Made by a program: the position numbers and the translations under genes. Below are positions 23,038-34,445 of a stretch of 64,000 nt of DNA, piece after piece. The notes below the pieces were generated by a model that was not told the origin of the DNA, ran no database searches, and worked only from the letters and a program-made list of their open reading frames with translations. The first letter of the stretch is position 1. Every line of letters starts with the position of its first letter. This DNA is from Dama dama (lineage: Eukaryota > Chordata > Mammalia > Artiodactyla > Cervidae), in the NCBI RefSeq assembly GCF_033118175.1, contig NC_083681.1, positions 14,526,001 through 14,590,000 on the forward strand. The letters are read 5' to 3'.

Positions 23038-23261
23038 CTCCAATTCACAGACCATAAATTTATTTCTTTTATTTAGAAAATTTATCTTCCAATGTATAAT
23101 TACTGCTATAATAAGAATTATTTTGCCACTTTTATTTTATATTGTCTGCTTATAGTACTTGATTCATTTGTTTTCATATTCTCCAGGCATTCAAAATTCA
23201 ATGCAAAGTTAAGTATCTGCAAAAAACCAACCTCCAAAAATGCATAGACATCAAAGGTATT

Positions 23262-23350
23262 TTTTAATTTATTTTTTAATTGAAGCCTAATTGCTTCACA
23301 GAATTTTGCTATTTTCTGTCAAACATCATCATGAATCAGCCACAGTTGTA
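23262..23350 (-). mobile_element. L1 3' UTR fragment
   Basis: The complement of a ruminant L1 tail: TTTTTAATTGAAGCCTAATTG then CATGAATCAGCCACAG, which recurs in the other bovine L1 tails here (40664, 45438, 49981). Short and diverged, and it passes directly into a 20-bp tandem repeat. Confidence 0.7.
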
Positions 23351-23360
23351 CACATGTTGT

Positions 23361-23440
23361 ATGTGTACATATTGAACCATAGGTGTATATACTGAACCAT
23401 AGGTGGACATATTGAGCCATGGGTGTACTTATTGAACCCA
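23361..23440. repeat. 20-bp tandem repeat, four units
   Basis: Four exact-length units, 23361-23380, 23381-23400, 23401-23420 and 23421-23440, around the theme GTGTACATATTGAACCATAG. It seems to have grown from the L1 tail sequence just to its left. Confidence 0.9.
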
Positions 23441-23469
23441 TTTTTGGCCCAGTACCTGCAGGTTACATC

Positions 23470-24000
23470 TTTGTCAATGAGAAGGAAAACTCCCTCAACC
23501 CCTCTTGAATTCTTGTGACCAGACTAATAATAAAATGGACACAGAAAGATTAACAGGAGAAAAGGAAACAGATGTAATTGGTGCACATAGATGTCTTATG
23601 GAAATAGGACCTAAGAGGTAGTCAAAGCAGACAATGTTTATACATTTTAGACAAAGAAGCAATAATCTTGAGAGGAATTGACAGGACAAAATAACTTAGG
23701 CTTTGGTTCTTAATTAATAAGTAATTTAAGCAAAGGTTGGGCTTGGGGAATAGTTAAGAAGTAATAACCTTTGTTTATATAGTCGTCTCAGCTAGAGTTC
23801 CTTGTCTCTGGTTATACAGAGAGGGCACCTTTCACATGGCAGATTTATTTTCTGTTTTTAGAGAGACAGAGAGGAAGATCAAAGTATTCCTCCTGCATCT
23901 GCCATTTCTTAAGTAACTTTAATTAAATATAATCAATATGCCATTGAGGCATATTTTGGGGTGGTCTGTTTTGGGTCCTAACACACTCAAATAAAACACA
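23470..24000. other. Unclassified stretch, possibly an old LTR-like repeat
   Basis: About 530 bp with a texture unlike the flanks, ending in GGGGTGGTCTGTTTTGGGTC. It gives an impression of an old LTR or similar mammal-wide repeat, but I cannot name it. The minus-strand frame at 23495-23689 has no motif. Confidence 0.25.
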
Positions 24001-24650
24001 CTCTAACTACAGATGCATTGAAAAATAATTAGTCTCCTTGCAACTGGTTTCTTTAAAGTGGTATCACTGTGAGTTTACAACCAATCCCTTGGCTACCTTC
24101 ATAAATTTTCTTTTAAACATCTCTCCTTCTTTCCCTGAAAACCACCACACACAGAATCTGCTAAAAATTCTGTTTTAGCCTTTCTCTCTCTGCCTCCACT
24201 GGTTCTCTATCCCACCTCCCATACACAGACACATCAATATCACACAGCAAATACCTTTGAATCACATTGCTCTTCTGCTCCATTTTTCATACTTCACTGA
24301 GCTACCCAAACACATTATTTCCAGATGGTTTCACAGAAAAATAACATATTATAAAGCCTCCGGGGAAAATCTAGTTCACTGTAGATAATTAAGTCATAGT
24401 TTCTAGCTATTTGCTACTTCTCTTGAATGGGAGGCTGTATTTCATTGACACTGTTGCACATAGGTTTGGTAATGTGATTTCTCTTAGCCACTGAAATATT
24501 TGCAAACATGCTGTGTGTCATTGTAAGGTAGTAAGTTTAAAATCCATCACATCGATTTAAAATCCAATCCATTGAGGAGTGGTTCACCATGCTCAATACT
24601 TTTTCTTTTTTTAATTGGATTTATCTTCTGTTAAGATAATGCTGAATGTT
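24001..24650. other. Unclassified unique sequence
   Basis: No repeat, exon or RNA gene recognised. Confidence 0.4.
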
Positions 24651-25824
24651 GAGTCCTAACAGAAGCAGAAGATAAAACATGAGGTGCAAGAATACACAAA
24701 AGAACTATACAAAAAAAGTCTTAATGACCCAGATAACCATAGTGGTGTGATCATTCATCTCAGACATCCTGAAGTATGAAGTCAAGTGGGTCTTAGGAAG
24801 CATGACTATGAAGAAAGCTAGTGGAGGTGGTGGAATTCCAGTTGAGCTATTTCAAATCCTAAGAGATGATGCTGTTAAATTGCTGCAATTAATACGCCAG
24901 CAAATTACAAAACTCAGCAGTGGGCCACAGGACTGGAGAGGGTCAGTTTTCATCCCAACTCCAAAGAAGGGCAATGCCAAAAAATGTTCAAACTATCACA
25001 CAACTGCACTCATTTCATGTGCTAGCAAGGTAATGCTCAAAACCCTTCAAGCTAGGATTCAGCAATATGTGAACCAAGAACTTCCAGATGTAAAAGCTGG
25101 ATTTAAAAAAGGCTGAGGAACCAAAGATCCAATTGCCAGCATCCCCTGGATTATAGAAAAAGCAAGGGAATTCCAGAAAAACAGCTAAGTCAGCTTCATT
25201 GACTAGGCTAAAGTCTTTGACTGTGTGGATCACAACAAACTGTGGGAAATTCTTCAAAAGATAGGAATACCAGACCACTCTACCTGCCTCATGAAAAATC
25301 TGCACATAGGTCAAGAAGCAACAGTTAGAACCAGATATTGAACAGCACACTGGTTCAAAATTGGGAAAGGAGTACATCAAGGCTGTATATTGTCACCCTG
25401 TTTATTTAACTTATGCACATAATACATCATGTGAAATATCAGGCTGGATGAATCACAAGCTGGAATCCAGATTGTCAGCAAAAATATTAATAACCTCAGA
25501 TATGCAGATGACACCAACCTTATGGCAGAGAGCAAAGAGGAACTAAAGAGCCTCTTGATGCAGGTGAAAGAGGAGAGTGAAAAAGCTGGCTTAACACTCA
25601 AAGTTCAAAAACTAAGATCATGACATCCAGTCCCATCACTTCATGGTAAATAGATAGGGAAACAATGGAGACAGTGACAGACTTTACTTTCTTGGGCGCC
25701 AAAATCACTGAAGATGGTGACTGCAGCCATGAAATTAAGACATTTGTCTTAAGAAATTAAGACAAAATGCTCCTTGGAAGAAAAGCTATGACCAACCTAA
25801 ACAGCATATTAAAAAACAGAGACA
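24651..25824 (+). mobile_element. BovB LINE, 5' part of a copy split by L1
   Basis: Plus-strand BovB starting at the CCTAACAGAAGCAGAAGAT junction and running through the reverse-transcriptase region to the AGCATATTAAAAAACAGAGACA point, where a 7.85-kb L1 interrupts it. The element resumes at 33690. The frame at 24802-25116 has FIPTPKKGNAKKCSNYHTTALIS. The palm box region (25490-25520) reads LRYADDTNLMAE in one frame. Stops and frameshifts occur between the pieces. Confidence 0.95.
25811..25824 (+). repeat. Target-site duplication of the full-length L1, left copy
   Basis: AAAAAACAGAGACA, repeated as AAAAAACACAGACA at 33676-33689 with one mismatch. It belongs to the BovB host element (consensus context AAAAAGCAGAGACATTACTT) and starts with an A run, as L1 endonuclease sites do. 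Confidence 0.92.
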
Positions 25825-28443
25825 GAGGGAGCTAAGATGGTGGAGGAATAGGACGGGGAGACCACTTTCTCCCCCACAAATTCATCAAAAGAACATTTGA
25901 ACACTGAGTAAACTACATAAAACAACTTCTGATCGCCAGCAGAGGACACCATGCACCCAGAAAAGCAGCCCATTGTCTTCGAAAGGAGGTAGGACAAAAT
26001 ATAAAAGATAAAAAGAGAGACAAAAGAGTTAAGGATGGAGATCCATCCTGGGAAGGGAGTCTTAATAGAGGAAGTTTCCAAACACCAGGAAATTCTCTCA
26101 CTGGCGGGTCTGGGGGAAGTTTTTGTATCTCGGAGGGCAACCTAACTGGGAGGAAAAATAAATAAAACCTACAGATTACATGCCTAAAAGCAACTCCCAG
26201 CAGAAAAGTACCCCAGATGCTCGCATCTGCCACCAGCAATTGGGGGCTGAACGGAGAAGAGTGAGCGGCATTGCTTAGGGTAAGGACCAGACCTGAATGC
26301 CCTGAGAGCAATCTGAGGGAGCTAACGTGAGATAGCAACTTAAACTGTGGGATAGCAAGAGAGAGAGAAAGAAAATTAACCTGCGAAAAGCCCTAACCTA
26401 AGGCACAGCCAGCCCGTTTGCAAAACAAAGGGCTGAGCAATACCAGGGAAGAGCTAGTCTGCTGTGGACTGGCCCATCCCCTGCCAGAGTTAGGAGGGAG
26501 GGGGGGAAGTGGGCGCCAGCCAGAGCCGGAAAGGGGCAAACTCAGCCCCAGAGATGGCATCCCCTACCAAACTGCAAACAGGCTTCCAGTCTCTAACCAA
26601 AGACTTCCTGAGATTCTGGATGGTTGACATCTGCCAGGAGGGTCGTAGCCAGAGATCAGCTCCCCAGGAGAGACACAAGGAGCACCGGACCAGCACGCCC
26701 GGAAACTGAGGCTGGGACGGGGAGGGGAGAAGTTGCGCTGCACCTGAAGAGAGTGTGCTCATCAAGCTCCTGGTTGCCTGAGCTGCTCGGACCCGGGAAG
26801 GCACAAAACGCAGGCCCAACCAAGTCTGCACCTTTGAGGAGTACCCAAGAACCTGAACCTGAGAGGCTTAGGCCTGGGAAGTGTATGCAACTGAGGGCCT
26901 GCTCCCTATAGAGCAACCTGGAGCCTGAGCAGTGTAGATGGGGAAAGCACACACGCCGTGAGCGGAGGCAAACCCAGGTGGCCGAAACACTGCGAGTGCT
27001 CCCCACACACACCAGTGATATTTGTTTGAAGTGCCCCTCCCTCCCCACAGCACGACTGAACAAGTGAACCTAAACAAGAGACCACCTCCGCCCACTAGTG
27101 TCAGGGCGGAAATTAGACACTGTAGAGATCTGCAAACAGAAGCCAAATAAACAAAGGAAACGGCTTTAGAAGTGACAGGTGCAATAGATTAAAATCCCTG
27201 TAGTTAACACCGACTACACCAGAAGAGGCCTATACATATTGAGAAATGTAAGCTGGAAAAAGGAACTCTCTGAAACTGAACTGAACCTACACTGCCCTCA
27301 ACAGCTCCAGAGGAATTCCTAGATATATTTTTACTATCATTATTATTATTTTTTAAGTCCTCTATTACTCCTTAATTTTCATTTTTATAACCCACTATAA
27401 TCTGGCCAAAAAAAAAAAAAAAAAGAAAGAAAGAAAAAGGACCCTAGATTTAAAGCGAACTTCATATATATTTATTAAATTTTTTTCTGTTTTTGTTTTT
27501 TTCTTAATATTGTATTTTTAAGAGTCTAACCTCTACTCTAGATTTTTTCTTTGTTTTTCAGTATGTGATATCAATTTTGTATATTTAAGAATCCAATCTT
27601 CAGTACCCATTTTTACTCAGGAGTGTGATTGCTGGTTTGATTACTCTCTCCCCCTTTTGACTCTCCTTCTTCTCCCCCGGATCACCTCTATTTCCTCCCT
27701 CACCCTTTGCTTCTCAATCCAATGCTGTGAATCTCTGTGGGTGTTCTAGACTATGGACAACACTTAGGGAACAGAGTACTGCCTAGATATGTCTTTCTTC
27801 TCTTCAGTCCCCATTTTTCTACTACTGCTCACCTCTATCTCCCTCCTCCCTCTCCTCTTCTTCATGTAACTCTGTGAACCTCTCTGGGTGTCCCTCACTG
27901 TGGAGAATCTTTTCACCATTAACCTAGAAGTTTTATTATCAGTGCTGTATGGATGGAGATGTCTTGAGGCTATAGGAAGAATAAGACTGAAATCCAGAGG
28001 CAGGAGGCTTAAGCCCCAAACCTGAGAACACCAGAGAACTCCTGACTACAGGGAACATCAAGTAATAAGAGATCATCCAAAAGCCTCCATACCTACACTG
28101 AAACCAACCACCACCCAAGAGCCAATAAGTTCCAGAGCAAGACACACCACACAAATTCTACAGCAATGTAGGAACATAGCCTTAAGCATCAATATACAGG
28201 CTGCCCAAAGCCATATCAAACCCATAAACCCATCTCAAAACACACTACTGGACACTCCATTGCACTCCAGAGAGAAGAAATCCAGCTCCACCCACCAGAA
28301 CACCGACACAAGCTTCCCTAACCAAGAAACCTTAACAAGCCAATCATCCAACCCCAACCACTGGGAGAAACCTCCACAATAAAAAGGAACCACAGACTAC
28401 CAGAATACAAAAAGGCCACCCCAAACACAGCAATCTAAATAAG
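25825..28443 (+). promoter_or_regulatory. L1 5' UTR, internal promoter region
   Basis: 2.6 kb ahead of ORF1. In L1 elements this region holds the internal promoter. It starts with AGCTAAGATGGTGG, which includes a CAAGATGG-like YY1-type motif damaged by one change (C to T at the CCAAG position). The middle (26640-26990) is comparatively GC-rich and still has scattered CpG, while the 27300-27500 part has A/T tracts (A18 at 27410). Antisense frames of 100-140 codons here are by-products of base composition. Confidence 0.8.
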
Positions 28444-29367
28444 ATGAAAAGGCAGAGAAATACACAGCAGGTAAAGGAACATGAAAAATTCCCACCAAGC
28501 CAAACAAAAGAGGAGGATATAGGGAACCTACCTGAAAAAGAATTTAGAATAATGATAATAAAAATGATCCAAAATCTTGAAAACAAAATGGAGTTACAGA
28601 TAAATAGCCTGGAAACAAGGTTTGAGAAGATGCAAGAAATGTTTAACAAGGACCTAGAAGAAATAAAAAAGAGTCAATTAAAAATGAACAATGCAATAAA
28701 TGAGATAAAAAACACTCTGGAGGGAACCAACAGTAGAATAATGGAGACAGAAGATAGGATAAGTGAGGTAGAAGATAAAATGGTGGAAATAAATGAAGCA
28801 GAGAGGAAAAAAGAAAGAATCAAAAGAAATGAGGACAACCTCAGGGACCTCTGGGACAGTGTGAAACACCCCAACATTTGAATCATAAGAGTCCCTGAAG
28901 AAGAAGACAAAAAGAAAGACCAGGAGAAAATACTCAAGGAGATAATAGATGAAAATTTTCCCAAAATGGGAAAGGAAATAGTCACACAAGTCCAAGAAAC
29001 TCAGAGAGTCCCAAACAGGATAAACCCAAGGTGAAACACCCCAAGACACATATTAATCAAGTTAGCAAAGATCAAACACAAAGAACAAATATTAAAAGCA
29101 GCAAGGGAGAAACAACGAATAATACACAAGGGGATTCCCATAAGTATAACAGCTGATCTTTCAATAGAAACTCTTCAGGCCAGAAGGGAATGGCAGGACA
29201 TACTTAAAGTAATGAAAGAGAATAACCTACAACCCAGATTACTGTACCTAGCAAGGATCTCATTCAGATATTAAGGAGAATTCAAAAGCTTTGCAGACAA
29301 GCAAAAGCTGAGAGAATTCAGCACCATGAAACCAGCTCTTCAACAAATGCTATAGGATCTTCTCTAG
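28444..29367 (+). pseudogene. L1 ORF1 (RNA-binding protein) relic
   Basis: ORF1p is the trimeric RNA-binding chaperone of the L1 particle. The frame from ATG 28444 stays in register for all 308 codons to a TAG at 29365-29367, but four in-frame stops interrupt it: TGA 28879, TGA 29032, TAA 29272 and TAG 29353. The N-terminal 145 residues are still open and include a charged coiled-coil stretch (about residues 35-125, ENKMELQINSLETRFEKMQ onward), then the RDLWDSVKHPNI start of the RRM-like domain. The C-terminal segment retains LQARREWQDILKVMKENNLQPRLLY. At least two of the stops look like CGA to TGA changes, the expected decay of methylated CpG. No indel is present. Confidence 0.93.
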
Positions 29368-29418
29368 ACAAGAAACACAGCAAGGTTGTATAAACGCGAA
29401 CCCAAAACAACAAAGTAA

Positions 29419-29592
29419 ATGGCAACAGGACCATACCTATCAATAATTACCTTAAATGTAAATGGGTTCAATGTCCCAACCAAAAGACAAAGATTGGCTG
29501 AATGGATACAAAAGCAAGAGCCCTATATATGCTGTCTACAAGAGACCCACCTCAAAACAAGGGATGCATACAGACTGAAAGTGAAGGGTTGG

Positions 29593-29644
<52 letters not shown>

Positions 29645-32600
29645 TTCATGCAAATGGAGACCAAAAGAAAGCAGGAGTCACAGTACTCATATCAGATAAA
29701 ATAGACTTTAAAATAAAGGCTGTGAAAAGAGACGAAGAAGAACACTACATAATGATCAAAGGATCAATCCAAGAAGAAGATGTAACAACTATAAATATAT
29801 ATATGCACCCAACATAGGAGCACTGCAATATGTAAGGCAAGTGCTATCAAGTATGAAAGGAGAAATTAACAATAACACAATAAACGTGGGAGACTTTAAT
29901 ACCCCACTCACACCTATGGATAGATCAACTAAACAGAAAATTAACAAGGAAACACAAACTTTAAATGACACAATGGAGCAGCTAGGACTAATTTATATCT
30001 ATAGGACATTTCACCCCAAAACAATCAATTTCACCTTTTTCTCAAGTGCACACGGAACCTTCTCCAGAACAGATCACATCCTGGGCCATAAATCTAGATT
30101 TGGGAAATTTAAAAAAACAAAAAAAAGAATTCATTCCAGTCATCTTTTCTGACCACAGTGCAGTAAGATTAGATCTCAATTACAGGGAAAAAAAAAAACT
30201 ATTAAATTTCAAACATATGGAGACTAAACAACACACTTCTGAATAACCCACAAATCATAGAAGAAATCAAAAAATAAATCAAAATATGCATAAAAACGAA
30301 TGAAAATGAAAACACAAAAACCCAAAACCTATGGGACACTGTAAAAGTGTGCTAAGGGGAAAGTTCATAGCAATATAGGCTTACTAAAAGAAACAAGAAA
30401 AAAGTCAAATAAATAATCTAACTCAACACCTAAAGCATCTAGAGAAGGCAGAAATGAAGAACCCCAGGGTTAGTAGAAGGAAAGAAATCTTAAACATTAG
30501 GGCAGAAATAAATGCAAAAGAAACAAAAGACCATAGCAAAAATCAACAAAGTTAAAAGCTGTTTTTTTGAAAAGATAAATAAAATTGACAAACCATTAGC
30601 CAGGCTCATCAAGAAACAAAAGGAGAAGAACCAAATCAACAAAATTAGAAATGAAAAGGGAGAGATCACAACAGACAACACTGAAATACAAAGGATCATA
30701 AGAGACTACTACCAGCAGCTATATGCCAATAAAATGGACAACTCAGAAAAAATGGACAAATTCTAAGAAAAGAATAACTTTCCAAAACTGGACCAGGAAG
30801 AAATAGAAGATTTCAACAGACCCATCACAAGCATGGAAATTGAAACTGTAATCAGAAATCTTCCAGCAAACAAAAGTCCAGGACCAGATGGCTTCACAGC
30901 TGAATTCTACCAAAAATTTAGAGAGGAGCTAACACCTATCTTACTCAAACTCTTCCAGAAAATTGCAGAGGAAGGTAAACTTCCAAACTAATTCTATGAG
31001 GTCACCATCACCCTAATACCAAAACCAGACAAAGATGCCACAAAAAAAGAAAACTACAGGCCAATATCACTGATGAACATAGACACAAAAATCCTTAACA
31101 AAATTCTAGCAAACAGAATCCAACAACATATTAAAAAGATCATACATCATGACCAAGTGGGCTTTATCTCAGGAATGCAAGGATTCTTTAATATCCACAA
31201 ATCAATCAATGTAATACACCACATTAACAAATTGAAAGATAAAAACCATATGATTATTTCAATAGATGCAGAAAAAGACTTTGACAAAATTCAACATCGG
31301 TTTATGATAAAAACCCTCCAGAAAGCAGGAATAGAAGGAACATAGCTGAACATGATAAAAGCTATATATGACAAACCCACAGCAAACATTATCATCAATG
31401 GTGAAAAACTGAAATCATTTCCCCTAAAGTCAGGAACAAGACAAGGGCTCCCACTCTCACCACTACTATTCAACATAGTTTTTGGAAGTTTTGGCCACAG
31501 CCAGCAATCAGAGTAGAAAAAGAAATAAAAGGAATCCAGATTGGAAAAGAATAGGTAAAACTCTCACTGTTTGCAAATGGCATGACCCTCTATATAGAAA
31601 ACCCTAAAGACTCCACCAGAAAATTACTAGAGCTAACAAATGAATATAGTAAAGTTGCAGGATATAAAATTAACACACAGAAATCCCTTTCATTCCTATA
31701 CACTAACAATGAGAAAACAGAAAGAAATTAAGGAAACAATACCATTCACCATTGCAACAAATAATAAAATACTTAGGAGTATATCTACCTAAAGAAACAA
31801 AAGACCTATATATAGAAAACTATAAAACACTGATGAAAGAAATCAAAGAGGACAAACATAGTTGAAGAAATATGCCCTGTTCATGGATTGAAAGCATCAA
31901 TATGGTAAAAATGAGTATATGATCCAAAACAATCTATATATTCAATGCAATCCCTATCAAGCTACCAACAGTTATTTTTCACAAAACTAGAACAAATAAT
32001 TTCACAATTTGTATGGAAATACAAAAAACTTCGAATAGCCAAAGCAATCTTGAGAAATAAGAATGGAACTGGAGGAATCAACCTGCCTGACTTCAGGCTC
32101 TACTACAAAGCCACAGTCATCAAGACAGTACAGTACTGGCACAAAGACTATAGATCAATGGAACAAAATAGAAAGCTCAGAGATAAATCCACGTACCTAT
32201 GGACACCTTATCTTCAACAAAGGAGGCAAGAATATACAATGGAAAAAAGACAAGTGGTGCTGGGAAAACTGGTCAACCACTTGTAAAAGAATGAAACTAG
32301 AACACTTTCTAACACCATACACAAAAATAAGCTCAAAATTGATTAAAGATCTAAATGTAAGACCAGAAACTATAAAACACCTAGTGGAGAACATAGGCAA
32401 AACACTGTCCGACATAAATCACAGCAAGATCTTCTATGACCCACCTCCCAGAATATTGGAAATAAAAGCAAAAATAAGCAAATGGGACCTAATTAAACTT
32501 AAAAGCTTTTGCACAACAAAGGAAACTATAAGTAAGGTGAAAAGACAGTCTTCAGAATGGGAGAAAATAATAGCATACTGAGCAACAGACAAAGGATTAA

Positions 32601-33274
32601 TCTCAAAAATATACAAGCAACTCCTGAAGCTCAATTCCAGAAAAATAAATGACCCAATCAAAAAATGGGCCAAAGAACTAAACAGACATTTATCCAAAGA
32701 AGACATACAGATGGCTAACAAACACATGTAAAGATGCTCAACATCACTTATTATCAGAGAAATGCAAATCAAAACCACAGTGAGGTACCATTACATGCCA
32801 GTCAGGATGGCTGCTATCCAAAAGTCTACAAGCAATAAATGCTGGAGAGGGTGTGGAGAAAAGGGAACCCTCTTACACTGTTGGTGGGAATGCAAACTAG
32901 TACAGCCACTATGGAGAACAGTGTGGAGATTCCTTTAAAAACTGGAATTAGAACTGCCATATGACCCAGCAATCCCACTTCTGGGCATACACACCAAGGA
33001 AACCAGAACTGAAAGAGACATGTGTACCCCAAAGTTCATCACAGCACTGTTTATAATAGCCAGGACATGGAAGCAACCTAGATGCCCACCAGCAGACAAA
33101 TAGATAAGGAAGCTGTGGTACATATACACAATGGAATATTGCTCAGCCATTAAAAAGAATTCATTTGAATCAGTTCTAATGAGATGGATGAAACTGTAGC
33201 CCATTATATAGAGTGAAGTAAGCCAGAAAGATAGAGACCAATACAGTATACTAACGTATATATATGAACTTTAG
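29419..33274 (+). pseudogene. L1 ORF2 (endonuclease-reverse transcriptase) relic
   Basis: ORF2p nicks target DNA and copies L1 RNA in place. From ATG 29419 the apurinic-like endonuclease start is readable (ITLNVNGFN, then CCLQETHL with its catalytic-site glutamate). After residue 57 an A17 plus (TA)n expansion has added about 15 residues in frame. The first stop is TAG 29815. Frameshifts follow around 29840, 30100 and 30780. The RT fingers and palm appear in 31073-31345 (NIDTKILNKILANRIQQHIKKIIHHDQVGF, AEKDFDKIQH). The catalytic FADD box is FANG at 31570-31581, so both aspartates are lost. The C-terminal cysteine-rich motif CWRGCGEKGTLLHCWWEC is intact (about 32840-32894). The final codons end at TAG 33272-33274. 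Confidence 0.93.
29591..29645 (+). repeat. A17-(TA)n microsatellite inside L1 ORF2
   Basis: A run of 17 A (about 29593-29609) followed by TA repeats with one CA interruption. It lies in the endonuclease coding region and keeps the reading frame, coding a K/N/I/Y string. Confidence 0.9.
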
Positions 33275-33675
33275 AAAGATGGTAATGATAACCCTATATG
33301 AAAGACAGAAAAAGAGACACTGATGTACAGAACAGACTTTTGGACTCTATGGGAGAAGGCAAGGATGGGATGATCTGAGAGAATAGCATTGAAACATGTA
33401 CATTATCAAGTGTGAAACAGATCACCAGCCCAGGTTGGATGCATGAGACAAGTGTTTAGGGCTGGTGCATTGGGATGACTCAGAGGAATGGGGTGGGGCT
33501 GGAGGTGGGAGGGGGGTTCAGGATGGGGAACACATGTAAATCCATGGCTGATTCATGTCAGTGTATGGCAAAAACCACTACAATATTCTAAAGTAATTAG
33601 CCTCCAACTAATAAAAATAAAGGGAAAAAAAATTGAAAATCCATTGTCAAAAAACAAAACAAAAACAAAAACAAA
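33275..33675 (+). other. L1 3' UTR and poly(A)-derived tail
   Basis: Contains the conserved GGATGCATGAGACAAGTG block, the purine/G-rich run and the CCTCCAACTAATAAAAATAA end. The tail has decayed to A runs broken by C (CAAAACAAAAACAAAAACA). Confidence 0.9.
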
Positions 33676-33689
33676 AAAAAACACAGACA
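33676..33689 (+). repeat. Target-site duplication of the full-length L1, right copy
   Basis: AAAAAACACAGACA, partner of 25811-25824. Confidence 0.92.
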
Positions 33690-34155
33690 TTACTTTGCCA
33701 ACAATACATCTACTCAAAGGTATGGCTCTCAGTAGTCATGTACAAATGTGAGAGTTGGACCATAAAGAAGGCTGACTGCTGAAGAATTGATGTTTTCAAA
33801 CTGGTGCTGGAGAATACTCCTGAGAGTCCCTTGGACTGCAAGGAGATCAAACCAGTCAATCCTAAAGGAAACCAGTCCTGAATATTCATTGAAAGGACTG
33901 ATGCTAAAGCTGAAGCTCCAATACTTTGGTCACCTGATGCGAAGAGCTGACTCATTTGAAAAGAGCCTGATGCTCGGAAAGATTAAGGGCAGGAGGAGAA
34001 GGGGGCAAGAGAAGATGAGATGGTTGGATGTCATCACCTATTCAATGGACCTGAATTTGACCAAACTCCGGGAGATTGTGAAGGACAGGGAAGCCTGGTA
34101 TGCTGCAGTCCATGGGTTTGCAAAGAGTTGGACATCACCGAGCAACTGAACAACA
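33690..34155 (+). mobile_element. BovB LINE, 3' part of the split copy
   Basis: Continues BovB exactly where it stops at 25824 (TTACTTTGCCAAC) and runs to the tail ACCGAGCAACTGAACAACA. The frame 33787-34149 encodes the C-terminal part (RRLLR-type WCWRILLRVPWTARRSNQSILKE). Same orientation and consensus register as 24651-25824, so the two are one element. Confidence 0.95.
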
Positions 34156-34171
34156 AGCTTCTTCTTCTTCT

Positions 34172-34261
34172 TTTTTTTTAATTGACATATAGTTGATTTA
34201 CAATGTTGTGCCAATCTCTACTGCACAGCAAAGTTACTCCTTTATACACAAGCATGCACCT
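34172..34261 (-). mobile_element. Old artiodactyl L1 3' UTR, first part
   Basis: Complement of an L1 tail: TTTAATTGACATATAGTTGA then ACAATGTTGTGCCAATCTCT and ACAGCAAAGTTACTC. Interrupted by a Bov-tA at 34262 and resumed at 34446. Confidence 0.8.
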
Positions 34262-34445
34262 CGCCATGCTCCTTTGTCCATGGGATTGGCCAGGTTCCTT
34301 TGACCATGGGATTCTCCAGGCAAGAATACTGTGGTGGATGCCATGCCCTTCCCCAGGGGCTTTTCCTGACCCAGAGATCAAACTCTTGTCTTTTATGTCT
34401 CCTGCATTGGCAGGCAGTTTCTTTACCTCTAGAGCCACCTTGGAA
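34262..34445 (-). mobile_element. Bov-tA SINE nested in L1
   Basis: Minus-strand Bov-tA with a diverged tail end containing a doubled CCATGGGATTG/CCATGGGATTC block (34277-34312), and a head complement ending AGAGCCACCTTGGAATC. Confidence 0.85.

Larger units (their letters stand above)
25825..33675 (+). mobile_element. Full-length bovine-type L1 LINE (dead)
   Basis: A complete L1 of 7851 bp between 14-bp target-site duplications. Order: 5' UTR (25825-28443) starting GAGGGAGCTAAGATGGTGGA, ORF1 (28444-29367), a 51-bp intergenic gap, ORF2 (29419-33274) and 3' UTR with a G-rich run (33499-33520) and an A-rich tail (33625-33675) that has expanded to CAAAA repeats. It sits in sense orientation inside a BovB LINE. 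Both reading frames carry nonsense changes and ORF2 has lost its catalytic residues, so it cannot move by itself. Confidence 0.97.

Noticed and set aside
23361..23440. Evenly spaced short repeats that could suggest a CRISPR array
   Set aside because: The units are directly adjacent with no spacers, and the genome is ruminant; it is a minisatellite.
32063..32581. 172-codon plus-strand frame
   Set aside because: It is a piece of the dead L1 ORF2, not a separate gene.
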